The notes under the pieces were generated by a model. The model worked only from the letters and a program-made list of their open reading frames with translations. It was not told the DNA's origin and did not search any database. The translations under genes were made by a program, and so were the position numbers. A DNA stretch of 35,432 nucleotides. Source: Streptomyces albidoflavus (lineage in GTDB: Bacteria; Actinomycetota; Actinomycetes; Streptomycetales; Streptomycetaceae). How positions within the stretch are numbered: the stretch's first letter is position 1; every line of letters begins with the position of its first letter. Location of the stretch: the NCBI RefSeq assembly GCF_000719955.1, contig NZ_JOII01000047.1, positions 1 through 35,432 of the forward strand, read 5' to 3'. Below, piece after piece: positions 1 to 8,005 of the stretch.

Positions 1-1970
1 GGACTTCACCGACCCGGTCGACGCCTTCCACACCCTGTGGTTCAGCGGGGCCGCGCTGGGTGGCGGGGCTGCCGGGGCCGGTGCCGGCGGCGGCGGAGAG
101 GGCTTCGGCGAGGCCGCCGAGTTCCACGTGGACCACGACGACCGGCTTGTCGGGGGCGGTGGCGTGGGCGGTGCGCAGGGCGGCGCCGAGCGCCTCCCCG
201 TCGGGGCGTTCGGGGACGCCGTCGGCGCCGACCCAGGGGATGGCGGTGACCACCACGGCGTCGCAGCCGTCGTCGGCGAGGGCGGCGGCGAGCGCGGCCC
301 GGAAGTCCTCGGGGGTGGCGTCGGTGGTGAGGTCGCGGGGCGGCAGCGGGCGCAGGCCCTGGGAGAGGCAGGCGTCGTAGCTGAGCAGGCCGAGCGACTC
401 GGAGTTGCCGAGGATGGCGACGCGGGGCCCCGCGGGGAGCGGCTGCCCGGCCAGGAGGAGGCCGACGTCGACCAGTTCGGTGACGGTGTCCACCCGGATG
501 ACGCCGGCCTGGCGCAGCAGGGCGGAGACGGTGGCGTAGGGCAGCCGGGTGACGGGGGCGGGGTGGCCGGTGGGGGTGATACCGCTGTGCCGGGCGCCCT
601 GGACGACGACCAGCGGCTTGGCGGCGGCGGTGCGGCGGGCGAGGCGGGTGAACTTGCGGGGGTTGCCGATGGTCTCCAGGTACATCAGCGCGACGTCGGT
701 GTGCGGGTCGTCGTACCAGTACTGCATGACGTCGTTGCCGGAGACGTCGGCGCGGTTGCCCGCCGAGACGAAGGTGGAGACGCCGGTCGGGTTGGGGACG
801 CCGTCGGCGCCGCCGCCGTCGCGGTGGAGGGCGGAGAGCAGGGCGATGCCGATGGCGCCGGACTGGGTGAACAGGCCGACGCGGCCGGGCACGGGGAGTT
901 CGGGGGCGAGGGAGGCGTTGAGCCGGGTCTCGGGGGTGGTGTTGATGACGCCGAAGGCGTTGGGGCCGATGACCCGCATCCCGTACGAGCGGGCCTGGCG
1001 GATCAGGGCGCGCTGGCGCTCGCGGCCCTCGGGGCCCTGTTCGGCGTAGCCGGCGGAGATCACCACGAGGCCCTGGACGCCGTGCTCGCCGCACTCCGCG
1101 ACCGCCTCGGGCACCCGTTCGGCGGGGACGGCGATGACGGCGAGGTCGACGGGTTCGGCGATGTCGCGCACCGAGCGGTGGGCGCGGACGCCCTCGACGG
1201 TGTCGCCGGTGTCGGGGAAGCCCTGGTTGACGGCGTGGACCGGGCCGGTGAACCCGGCCTCCCGGATGTTGCGCAGGATGCTGCGGCCGACCCCGCCGAG
1301 GGTGCGGCCCACCCCGACCACGGCGACCGAGCCGGGGGCCAGCAGCCGCTGGACCGAGCGGGCCTCGGCGCGCTGTTCGCGGGCGTGCTGCACGGCGAGC
1401 GAGCGGTCGGTGGGCTCCAGGCCGAACTCCAGACGGACGACGCCGTCCTCGAAGCTGCGCTTCTGCTGGTAGCCCGCGTCGGTGAAGACCTTGATCATCT
1501 TGGTGTTGGCGGGGAGCACCTCGGCGGTGAAGCGCCGGATGCCGCGCTCGCGGGCGACCGCCGCGATGTGCTCCAGCAGGGCGGAGGCGACACCCCGGCC
1601 CTGGTGCGCGTCCTGGACGAGGAAGGCCACCTCGGCCTCGTCGGCCGGGGCGGAGGCGGGCATGCCCCGGTCGTCGATCCGGTCGTAGCGCACGGTGGCG
1701 ATGAACTCGCCGCCGATCGTCACGGCCAGCCCCACCCGGTCGACGTGGTCGTGGTGGGTGAAGCGGCGCACGTCCTTGGCCGAGAGGCGCGGGTACGGGG
1801 CGAAGAACCGGTAGTACTTCGACTCGTCCGAGACCTGCTCGTAGAAGCTCACCAGGCGGTCGGCGTCGTCGGCGGTGATGGGCCGGATGCGCGCGGTGCC
1901 GCCGTCGCGGAGGACCACGTCGGCCTCCCAGTGGGCGGGATAGGCGTGCTGGTCCGACGGGGTGTCCATG
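1..1970 (-). CDS. GNAT / acyl-CoA synthetase-like bifunctional protein acetyltransferase (Pat type), 3' end outside window
   Basis: The first 656 codons are visible; the gene runs off the left edge with no stop. Residues about 25-170 form a GNAT acetyltransferase domain with the acetyl-CoA loop QGRGVA at 123-128. From about residue 212 a CoA-binding Rossmann domain begins (SVAVVGVGRTLGGVGRS), followed by succinyl-CoA-ligase-like domains (GRVGLFTQSGAIGIALL). The ATP-grasp part is presumably off the edge. Known proteins of this family (Salmonella Pat, Streptomyces PatA) acetylate lysines of acyl-CoA synthetases and switch them off. Here the GNAT domain is N-terminal, the reverse of Salmonella Pat. 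ATG at 1970 begins MDTPSDQ and no strong Shine-Dalgarno precedes it. The gene diverges from ptsH across a 146-bp gap. The family is clear; the substrate is inferred. Confidence 0.85.
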
Positions 1971-2071
1971 GGAGCAGCGTACGGGTCGCGGAGCCGTCGG
2001 GCACGGGGCAGGCTGGGCCATGTTCCGCGGGCCGGATGTCCCTGGCGGGGTCGTCCGGAGCGGTGTGCGAG

Positions 2072-2087
2072 TCTGGTCTAGACAACA
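2072..2087. promoter_or_regulatory. DasR-responsive element (dre) upstream of ptsH
   Basis: The sequence TCTGGTCTAGACAACA matches 13 of 16 positions of the dre consensus as I recall it, ACTGGTCTAGACCACT, including the whole GGTCTAGAC core. It lies 30 bp before the ptsH start, in the divergent ptsH/Pat gap. DasR, the N-acetylglucosamine-responsive GntR repressor of Streptomyces, is known to control PTS genes through such sites. The dasR gene is not in this window. Confidence 0.75.
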
Positions 2088-2116
2088 TCGTCCGATTCGT
2101 GAAGGGCAGCTTCAAC

Positions 2117-2398
2117 ATGGCTGAGCGCCGCGTCAACGTCGGCTGGGCCGAGGGCCTGCACGCCCGTCCCGCTTCCATCTTCGTCCGGGCCGCCACCGCC
2201 TCCGGCATCCCCGTGACCATCGCCAAGCCGGACACCGCCCCGGTCAACGCCGCCTCGATGCTGGCCGTCCTCGGCCTAGGCGTCCAGGGCGGCGAGGAAA
2301 TCGTCCTCTCCGCCGACGCGGACGGCGGAGAGGCCACCCTGGAGCGGCTGGCGAAGCTGGTCGCGGAGGGGCTGGACGAGCTTCCGGAGACTGTTTGA
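2117..2398 (+). CDS. ptsH: HPr, histidine phosphocarrier protein of the PTS
   Basis: This 93-residue cytoplasmic protein is the usual HPr length. The active-site motif GLHARPAS puts the phosphorylated histidine at residue 15, and the regulatory-serine region has Ser47 in NAASMLAV. HPr takes phosphate from enzyme I (PtsI) and passes it to enzyme IIA; in Streptomyces this mainly serves N-acetylglucosamine and fructose uptake. The ATG at 2117 follows GAAGG at 2101-2105, about 11 bases upstream. The reading frame is open far upstream, but homology starts only at MAERRVNV. The gene is monocistronic, with a dre operator before it and a hairpin after it. No other PTS gene is in the window. Confidence 0.95.
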   Translation: MAERRVNVGWAEGLHARPASIFVRAATASGIPVTIAKPDTAPVNAASMLAVLGLGVQGGEEIVLSADADGGEATLERLAKLVAEGLDELPETV

Positions 2399-2401
2399 GT
2401 T

Positions 2402-2416
2402 CGGGCGTTACGCCCG
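2402..2416 (+). terminator. short hairpin after ptsH
   Basis: CGGGCG TTA CGCCCG forms a perfect 6-bp stem with a 3-base loop, 3 bases after the ptsH stop. There is no T-run, as is common in Streptomyces. It is likely a weak terminator. Confidence 0.5.
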
Positions 2417-2962
2417 GCGCGCGACGGGGCTGGGCGGGGTCGGGTTCCCGGGCCCGGGGGGGGCGTCGCGTTCCTTGTGGCGGGGCGAGAGGGGCGGCCG
2501 GTGGGCCTTGCCTGGGCTCGCCTCGGGGGCATGCTCCCGGCTTGGCAGGACCGGGCAGGGGAGCTTCCGGGTGCGGGTGCGGGGGCGCTGCCTGCCGCGA
2601 GCACGTGGCAGAGGCGTTTGCGGGGGTTGCGTGACCGCTTGCCGGGGAGGCGGGGGCGGGGCCAGCGGTGGGTGGGCGCTCCTGACTGGGGCGCGCGGGG
2701 GGCCGAGGACAGCCTGACGGGCTCGTGGGCGGGCCACGTCGTGCGCCTTGGGCATACGGTCGGTGAGCAGGGGCGCTGTGGAGTGAAGGCCCCCGACACG
2801 TTTTGCAGAAGTCCTCTCCGGTGGCGCCCAGTTCGCCTCTTCCTACCCGATGGACGCTTAGGTCGGTCGAGGATGCGGCTCCTTCTCATCGCAGGGATAC
2901 GACCATGGCTCTGCGGGGCTCAAGGGCGCGGGCTCCTCATGGCCAGTGCGTTGCAGCCCGGG
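2417..2962. other. gene-poor GC-rich stretch between ptsH and the CRISPR array
   Basis: No open frame here has recognisable domains or a convincing ribosome-binding site. Sequence is G-rich on the plus strand, and the several open frames are low-complexity and Arg/Gly-rich. I could not find a further CRISPR repeat in the 61-base register before the first one. I see nothing else here. Confidence 0.5.
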
Positions 2963-2963
2963 A

Positions 2964-3174
2964 GGCTCGCCCCCGCACTTGCGGGGAGCAGGAAGCCGCC
3001 GCGCTCCTCGCGCACTGCTCCGGGGGCTCACCCCCGCACTCGCGGGGAGCAGGAGGTCTCTCCGGAGACCGCCCGGTTCAACCTGGGCTCACCCCCGCAC
3101 TCGCGGGGAGCAGACCAGGATCGCCCCGGCCGCCCAGGCGCGGTCGGGCTCACCCCCGCACGCGCGGGGAGCAG
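2964..3174 (-). CRISPR. orphan CRISPR mini-array, type I-E-like, 4 repeats and 3 spacers
   Basis: Four 28-base repeats start at 2964, 3025, 3086 and 3147, an exact 61-base period. With the preceding G they are 29 bases (three of four copies), leaving 32-base spacers at 2992-3023, 3053-3084 and 3114-3145. Read on the minus strand the repeat begins CTGCTCCCCGCG, has a GC-rich hairpin core, and ends GGGGGTGAGCC, as in actinobacterial type I-E repeats. The copy at 2964 differs at two positions (GCTCGC, ACTTG), as expected for the degenerate leader-distal end, so the leader should lie at 3175 and above. The copy at 3147 has CACGCG in its centre. Translated frames show the peptides GLTPALAGS and SPPHSRGA that type I-E arrays typically produce. 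No cas gene is in the window. Confidence 0.9.
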
Positions 3175-3837
3175 TCTCCCTGACCTGCATCTTCACCTCG
3201 GCAAGTCGCCGTTCCACGCCAACTTCGCCATGTCCGCCACCCTAGCCTCCGCCGCCCGCATCCCTCCCCCGCCGCCTTGCTTTCGCCGCAGAGCACTGCA
3301 TGCATAGCCATCCCGGTCATCGGCCGGTAGAAGCACCAAGCCCCGGCGCCACTGCCTGAGCCTGCCTACCTTGGGCGCTGGGGATGGTCCCGATCGTGGC
3401 CGCGCGACCCGTCTCCGCAAAGGCGATCTGCCCAGCCAACCCCGAAGCGGAGTCGAGCGGAGTCGAGAAGAGCACCCGACAGGCCAAGCCCGCTGACAGC
3501 AGGGCCCTCCCCCAGCTGCCCCCAAGCACCGCCCATGAAGAAGCTAGCCGGGACAGAGAGTTCGTGGCAGCCGAGTCGCCACCTCCACAAAGCAACCCGG
3601 AGCGCGGCCCCGTCACAGCCGATGCTTCATCCAGCGGCCCGGCCCTGTGAGCCTGAGCCTTGCTCGTGGCCCCCGCGTGGAGACACCTCGGGGCGGAGAA
3701 GGTCGGGTGCCCCACGCCCCGAACGTACAAGCCCCGGCCCAGCCACGACGCGATCAGAAGAGCCGGCGGTCCAGGAGATCCGGCCACGGAGGTCCCGCGG
3801 AGCCGGTGCAGGCCGCCGGGTCGGGCTCTGCCACTTC
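3175..3837. other. non-coding stretch: putative CRISPR leader and decayed sequence
   Basis: From 3175 to about 3310 lies the expected leader side of the array. Read on the minus strand, the repeat-adjacent end is purine-rich (GGTCAGGGAGA). From about 3310 to 3837 open frames exist on both strands but show no domain, codon bias or ribosome-binding site that I trust. The minus-strand frame running to 3317 is the tail of the gene remnant described at 3838-4255. A 10-base tandem repeat GCGGAGTCGA occurs at 3447-3466. No working gene is evident. Confidence 0.5.
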
Positions 3838-4255
3838 CTAGGGCGGTCGCCCCAGTTCCCCGGGGGCCGGCTCCCTCCACCGGGGAGAGGTACTCCTCAG
3901 AGCCGTCGGGCTCACCGAGGGGCGCCGAGTTGGTGACGTGAACGCCGTAGCGGTGAAGGGTGGTGAAGGGTGTCCAGCCACGGTCGGTCCCCGAGTTGGC
4001 GAAGCGCGTCTCTCCGTCCGGCAGGACGAAGGGGCCGGGCCGGTCCCCGGTTCGACACCGAACGAGGACCGCTCGGCCGGGGGGGCATCGGGGTCCGCCC
4101 CCTCGGTCAGCCGGTGAAGCGGGCCACCCGAGGCGAGCAGGGACGGGGCGGCTTCGCGTGGCGTCGTCACGTGCTCGATGCGGCGTGGAGCGACCGGGAT
4201 GCCGGTCTCGGCGAGTTGGGCCTTCATGGCGTCAGGGATGGACTGGCCGGCCATG
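3838..4255 (-). pseudogene. frameshifted gene remnant, unknown family
   Basis: An ATG at 4255, preceded by GAGGAC, opens a frame with protein-like composition (MAGQSIPDAMKAQLAETG, then IEHVTTPREAA and SGGPLHRLTEGAD). Near 4045-4040, after EPGTGP, this frame turns low-complexity. The neighbouring frame takes over with PFVLPDGETRFANSGTDRGW and then TLHRYGVHVTNSAPLGEPDG. This looks like one gene broken by a -1 type shift. After about 3850 the second frame also loses sense and stays open to 3317, so the natural C-terminus appears lost. I do not recognise the family. A sequencing error or two unrelated small frames are alternatives. Confidence 0.45.
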
Positions 4256-4520
4256 TCCTCGCGCCGCAGCCGAGTGACACGCGCGGGACGTGCCCGTGAG
4301 GTCGGCGGATCGTACGTCGCTGCCCTGCGGCCCTTGCCCGAGCGCGGGACGCACCGTGTTTCGGTGACTTCCGGTGGAGCCCGGCGGAATTCGCGCACCA
4401 CGAATTTCCCCGTTGCCCCGCACGCCGATATCGCGCGCCCCGGAGGGGGAATTCCCGCCGACCGGAGCCACCGAAGGCGCACACTCGGGAATTCGCTGTT
4501 CTTTGTATACGGTGGCCGTG

Positions 4521-5207
4521 TTAATTCCGGCCGCCCGGAATGTTGACGGCATGTTGCGAAGTCCTCACTCCGGTGGTCCGGGAGCCGAAGCGGAGGCGGT
4601 GGACCGCTGTCGCGCGTTCGGCGTGCTGGGCGGTGAGGGCGCGGGCGCGTTCGGCGTCGCCGCGGGCCACCGCGTCGACGATGGCGCCGTGCTCGGCCCA
4701 GGACTCGGCGGGGGCGGCGGGCGGGTCGACCGCGTACATCCACGTGACTTTCTGGCGGAGCTGGGTCAGCAGGGCGGTGAGGCCGGGGCTGCCCGAGGCC
4801 TGGGCGAGGGTCTCGTGGAACCAGGCGCCGAGCGACCGCAGATCCTCGCCCTCGCCCAGCCTGGCACGCTCCTGGCCCAGCCTGACCAGGCCGCGCAGGA
4901 CCTTCAGGTGGGCCTCGGTGCGGCGGCGGGCGGCGCGGGCGGCGCCCAGGGGCTCCAGGAGCATGCGGATCTCCAGCAGGTCGGCCGCCTCCTGCTCGGT
5001 CGGCTCGGCGACGCAGGCCCCGGCGTGCCGGCGGGTGACGACGAACCCCTCGGCCTCCAGGGTGCGCAGCGCCTCGCGGACGGGGACGCGGGAGACGCCG
5101 TAGCGGCGGGCGAGCTGCTCCTCGGTGAGGCGGGAGCCGCGCTCGTGCACACCGGAGACGATGTCCTCCCTGATCGCGGTGCATACCGATTGCGCGGGAA
5201 TACCCAT
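4521..5207 (-). CDS. GntR/FadR-family transcriptional regulator with FCD domain
   Basis: The protein is 228 residues from the preferred start. An N-terminal winged helix-turn-helix (about residues 10-70, with RRYGVSRVPVREALRTLEAE) is followed by an all-alpha FCD ligand-binding domain (about 78-205), giving FadR-type architecture and usual length. Two in-frame ATGs compete, at 5213 and 5207. GGAGG abuts the first with no spacing and sits 6 bases from the second, so 5207 (MGIPAQS) is favoured. This regulator is not DasR, which has an UTRA domain. Its ligand and targets are unknown. It is a single gene; upstream lies a 145-bp gap before the M23 terminator. Confidence 0.9.
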   Translation of the reverse strand: MGIPAQSVCTAIREDIVSGVHERGSRLTEEQLARRYGVSRVPVREALRTLEAEGFVVTRRHAGACVAEPTEQEAADLLEIRMLLEPLGAARAARRRTEAHLKVLRGLVRLGQERARLGEGEDLRSLGAWFHETLAQASGSPGLTALLTQLRQKVTWMYAVDPPAAPAESWAEHGAIVDAVARGDAERARALTAQHAERATAVHRLRFGSRTTGVRTSQHAVNIPGGRN

Positions 5208-5261
5208 ACCCATCCTCCGCCCGTGACCCGCGAAAGCGCGGTCGTCCTGTGCTCTTCCGCG

Positions 5262-5267
5262 ACTCTA
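5262..5267 (-). promoter_or_regulatory. candidate -10 box for the GntR-family gene
   Basis: The minus strand reads TAGAGT about 55 bases before the start codon, close to the actinobacterial -10 consensus. No convincing -35 box lies 16-18 bases further upstream, so this is tentative. Confidence 0.3.
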
Positions 5268-5358
5268 TGACAGGACGGAGTATTTTCCGACGGCGCCAGG
5301 TAATTCATGGATATCTTTTGGCCGGAAAGCGATAGCGGGGCGGAGGCGTCCGGGTATG

Positions 5359-5402
5359 CCGAAGGCCCCGGTCCGGGGGGATTCCGGGGCCGGGGCCTTC
5401 GG
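5359..5402 (-). terminator. strong hairpin downstream of the M23 peptidase gene
   Basis: CCGAAGGCCCCGG at 5359-5371 pairs perfectly with CCGGGGCCTTCGG at 5390-5402, a 13-bp stem. It begins 27 bases past the stop of the peptidase gene at 5429. It probably also insulates the GntR-family gene downstream. Confidence 0.75.
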
Positions 5403-5428
5403 GGAAGCGACTCGCGCGGGTGCGTCTG

Positions 5429-6202
5429 TCAGACGTCGACGCCGTGGCCGCGCAGGTAGGCGACGGGGTCCATGTCGGTCCCGTAGTCGGCGCCGGAGCG
5501 GGCCTCGAAGTGCAGGTGCGGGCCGGTGGAGTTGCCGGTGGAGCCGGAGACGGCGATCTGCTGGCCCGGGGTGACGGTCTGGCCGACCGAGACGGTGGCC
5601 GAGGCCAGGTGGCCGTACTGGGTGTAGGTGCCGTCGTGCATCTGGATGACGACCTCGTTGCCGTAGGCGCCGCCCCAGCCGGTCTCGACCACGGTGCCGG
5701 CGCCGACGGCGCGGACGGCGCTGCCGGCGGGGGCGTGGAAGTCGACGCCGGAGTGGCTGCCGGAGGACCAGAGGCTGCCGCCGGTCTGGTAGCCGGTGGA
5801 GACGTAGGAGCCCTCGACGGGCAGGACGTAGCGGTTGAGGCGCTCGCGTTCGGCGGCGCGGGCGGCCCGGACCTTCTCGGCCCGCTTCTTCTCGGCCTTG
5901 CGCTTGGCCTCGGCGGCCTGGAGGCGGGCGGCCTCGACGGCGGCCTGTTCGGCGGCGGCGTCCTCGGCGGCGAGCCGCTGGGCGGCCGCCTGGTCGTCGA
6001 TCCGGTCGGCGAGGCTGTGGCCGATCACGATGGCCTCGGTGAAGCCGGTGTGCGCGGGGGCCTCGGCCGCTGCGGCCGGGGAGGCGAGGGTGGACACCAC
6101 GCCGGTGGTGGTGAGCGCGGCGACGCCGGCCAGGCCGGCCCCGGTGCGGGCGGCCCGGCGATGGGGGCGCCGGTGCTTCCCGGTGGGACGGGTGAACGCC
6201 AT
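5429..6202 (-). CDS. secreted M23-family cell-wall metallopeptidase
   Basis: The 257-residue protein begins with a basic, twin-Arg-containing leader, then a hydrophobic segment ending at the cleavage-like ASPAAAAEA (about residues 40-48). Residues about 70-120 are Ala/Glu/Lys/Arg-rich and probably coiled coil. A C-terminal LytM/M23 domain (about 125-255) follows, with zinc and catalytic motifs HSGVD (H...D) and HLHFE (HxH). M23 enzymes cut peptide cross-bridges of peptidoglycan. No LysM or other wall-binding domain is seen. The start follows GGAAAGG by about 12 bases. A c-di-AMP riboswitch precedes it, as known for several Streptomyces wall hydrolase genes. The gene appears monocistronic. Confidence 0.93.
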   Translation of the reverse strand: MAFTRPTGKHRRPHRRAARTGAGLAGVAALTTTGVVSTLASPAAAAEAPAHTGFTEAIVIGHSLADRIDDQAAAQRLAAEDAAAEQAAVEAARLQAAEAKRKAEKKRAEKVRAARAAERERLNRYVLPVEGSYVSTGYQTGGSLWSSGSHSGVDFHAPAGSAVRAVGAGTVVETGWGGAYGNEVVIQMHDGTYTQYGHLASATVSVGQTVTPGQQIAVSGSTGNSTGPHLHFEARSGADYGTDMDPVAYLRGHGVDV

Positions 6203-6228
6203 GGAGCGGCTGGTCCTTTCCTTCCTTG

Positions 6229-6360
6229 TCGCCTACCGGGTTAGCTGACGGGTTCGGAGCAGGAAGGTCTCCTACGGGCCCCTCGTGGGAGGCGCCCGAT
6301 TCACCCCTGGGACGGTGGGTCCCCGGTTCCCCGGGCTCGCGCCCTGCGGGGATTCGGCGA
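6229..6360 (-). ncRNA. c-di-AMP riboswitch (ydaO-yuaA type) in the leader of the M23 peptidase gene
   Basis: On the minus strand the element opens with TCGCCGAATCC and closes with GGTAGGCGA, so the TCGCC/GGCGA ends can pair as the closing stem. Between them lie GGGGAACC, CAGGGGTGAATCGG, GTAGGAGACCTTC, and CCGAACCCGTCAGCTAACCC, all hallmarks of the ydaO-yuaA motif. This class binds cyclic di-AMP and commonly turns off wall hydrolase and potassium-transport genes when c-di-AMP is high. It ends 26 bases before the start codon, leaving room for the ribosome-binding site. Confidence 0.9.
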
Positions 6361-6435
6361 TGACTGCCCGTTCGCCACGGATGTGGCGGGTGTGTCGGCC
6401 GGACAGCCGCAGAGACGTTAATCGGCAGTTCTGTC

Positions 6436-6467
6436 GCGCTACAAACCGAACGCCGCTTTTGTAGCGC
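6436..6467. promoter_or_regulatory. perfect 10-bp inverted repeat upstream of the riboswitch
   Basis: GCGCTACAAA at 6436-6445 and TTTGTAGCGC at 6458-6467 are perfect complements separated by 12 bases. Arm centres are 22 bases apart, two helical turns. The element lies 75 bases upstream of the riboswitch, where the promoter is expected. On the minus strand a weak TTGTAG, 18-base spacer, TAACGT promoter would overlap its second arm. It is probably an operator or activator site; the cognate regulator is unknown. Confidence 0.5.
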
Positions 6468-6530
6468 ACACCACAGGGCAGACGGGGCGTCACTCCCACG
6501 AAACGGACATGCCCGCAGAGGCGTGGACAT

Positions 6531-6571
6531 GACGGAACCCCGGATACCGCTCGGGTCTCCGGGGTTCCGTC
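6531..6571 (-). terminator. hairpin terminator of the M16 peptidase operon
   Basis: GACGGAACCCCGG at 6531-6543 pairs perfectly with CCGGGGTTCCGTC at 6559-6571, a 13-bp stem with a 15-base loop. It begins 42 bases after the stop of the M16 gene at 6614. Confidence 0.75.
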
Positions 6572-6613
6572 ACCGGGCCGGACCGGTGCCGGTCAGCCCT
6601 TGCTGATGCCGCG

Positions 6614-8005
6614 TCAGCCGGTGACCACGCTGACCTCGCCGATGCCGAGCGCGCGCACCGGCTCGGCGATCCGGGAGGCGTCGCCGACCAGGACGGTGAC
6701 CAGCCGGTCGGCCGGGAAGGCACTGACCACGGCGGCGGTCGCCTCGGTGGCGCCGGTCTCCGTCATCATGCGGTACAGCCGCGCCTGGAAGTCGTCCGGC
6801 AGGTGCTGCTCGACCTGGTCGGCGAGGGTGGAGGCGACGGCGGCGGCCGTCTCGTACTTGAGCGGTGCCACGCCGACGAGGTTCTGGACGGCGGTGTCCA
6901 GCTCGGCGTCGGTCAGCCCCTCGGCGGCGAGGGTGCGCAGCACCTTCCAGAGGTCGTCCAGGGCCGGGCCGGTGGACTCGGTGTCGACGGAGCCGCTGAT
7001 GGCGAGCATCGCCGCGCCGGTCCCCTCAGGGGTGGAGCGGAGCACCTGGGCGAAGGACCGCACGCCGTAGGTGTACCCCTTCTCCTCGCGCAGGACGCGG
7101 TCCAGACGGGAGGTCAGGGTGCCGCCGAGGCTGTACGTGCCGAGGACCTGGGCGGGCCAGACCCGGTCGTGCCGGTCGGGGCCGACGCGGCCGATGAGCA
7201 GCTGCGTCTGGACGGCGCCGGGCCGGTCGACGATGACGACGCGGCCGGTGTCGTCGGCGGTGACCGGCGGGACCGGGTTGGGCTGCCCGGCGTCGCCCTG
7301 CCAGGCGCCGAGGCTTCCGGCGAGCAGGGCGCCGAGGTCGGTGCCCTCCAAGTCGCCGACGACGACGGCGGTGGCGGTGGCCGGGCGGACGTGCCGCTCG
7401 TAGAAGGCGCGGACGGCGGCCGCGTCGATCCGCTCGACGGTCTCCTCGGTGCCCTGGCGGGGCCGGGAGACGCGCGAGCCGGCCGGGAAGAGCTGCCGGG
7501 ACAGCTCCTTGGCGGCGCGGCGGGCCGGGTTGGCCTGCTCGTGCGGGATCTCGTCGAGGCGGTTGCGGACCAGCCGCTCGATCTCGGCCTCGGCGAAGGC
7601 GGGGGCGCGCAGCGCGTCGGCGAGCAGCCCGAGCGCCTTCTCCAGCCGGGAGACCGGGACCTCCAGGGAGAGCCGGACGCCGGGGTGGTCGGCGAAGGCG
7701 TCGAGGGTGGCGCCGCAGCGCTCCAGCTCGGCGGCGAACTCCTCGGCGCTGTCCCGGTCGGTGCCCTCGCTGAAGGCCCGGGCCATGATGGTGGCGAGGC
7801 CGTCGAGCCCCTCGGGCTCGGTGTCGAGCGGGCTGTCGAGCAGTACCTCGACGGCGACGACCTGCTGGCCGGGGCGGTGGCAGGTCAGCACCGTCAGGCC
7901 GTTGTCCAGGGTGGTGCGCTCGGGGGCGGGGAAGGCCCACGGGCGGGGCGCTCCCCCGGCCGGCTGGGGGTGGAGATCCATGGCGGGGGTGATGACGTCA
8001 CTCAC
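6614..8005 (-). CDS. M16-family peptidase, non-catalytic partner subunit
   Basis: The 463-residue protein has the M16 two-lobe fold, with a first lobe starting at RTTLDNGLTVLTC (about residue 30) and a second lobe carrying EEKGYTYGVRSFAQ (about residue 310). The zinc-binding HxxEH motif is absent where it should occur (the region reads GLDGLATIMARAFSEGT). The Arg/Tyr substrate-binding signature in GYTYGVRS is kept. This is typical of the beta-like partner of a heterodimeric M16 protease. Its start overlaps the stop of the catalytic gene by 8 bases, so the two are translationally coupled. The partner role is inferred from motif and context. Confidence 0.88.
   Translation of the reverse strand: MSDVITPAMDLHPQPAGGAPRPWAFPAPERTTLDNGLTVLTCHRPGQQVVAVEVLLDSPLDTEPEGLDGLATIMARAFSEGTDRDSAEEFAAELERCGATLDAFADHPGVRLSLEVPVSRLEKALGLLADALRAPAFAEAEIERLVRNRLDEIPHEQANPARRAAKELSRQLFPAGSRVSRPRQGTEETVERIDAAAVRAFYERHVRPATATAVVVGDLEGTDLGALLAGSLGAWQGDAGQPNPVPPVTADDTGRVVIVDRPGAVQTQLLIGRVGPDRHDRVWPAQVLGTYSLGGTLTSRLDRVLREEKGYTYGVRSFAQVLRSTPEGTGAAMLAISGSVDTESTGPALDDLWKVLRTLAAEGLTDAELDTAVQNLVGVAPLKYETAAAVASTLADQVEQHLPDDFQARLYRMMTETGATEATAAVVSAFPADRLVTVLVGDASRIAEPVRALGIGEVSVVTG

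Noticed and set aside
128..2398. 756-residue plus-strand open frame over the Pat gene
   Set aside because: It is the Gly/Val/Asp-rich antisense shadow of the minus-strand acetyltransferase; only its last 93 codons are real, as ptsH.
2946..3245. Small plus-strand open frames across the CRISPR array
   Set aside because: Their repetitive peptides (SPPHSRGA, GLTPALAGS) are translations of the CRISPR repeats.
5268..5280. 13-mer TGACAGGACGGAG shared with the minus strand near 9403-9415, next to TAGAGT in both places
   Set aside because: A 13-base match is expected by chance in a 35 kb GC-rich window, and the two copies are oriented differently relative to their genes.
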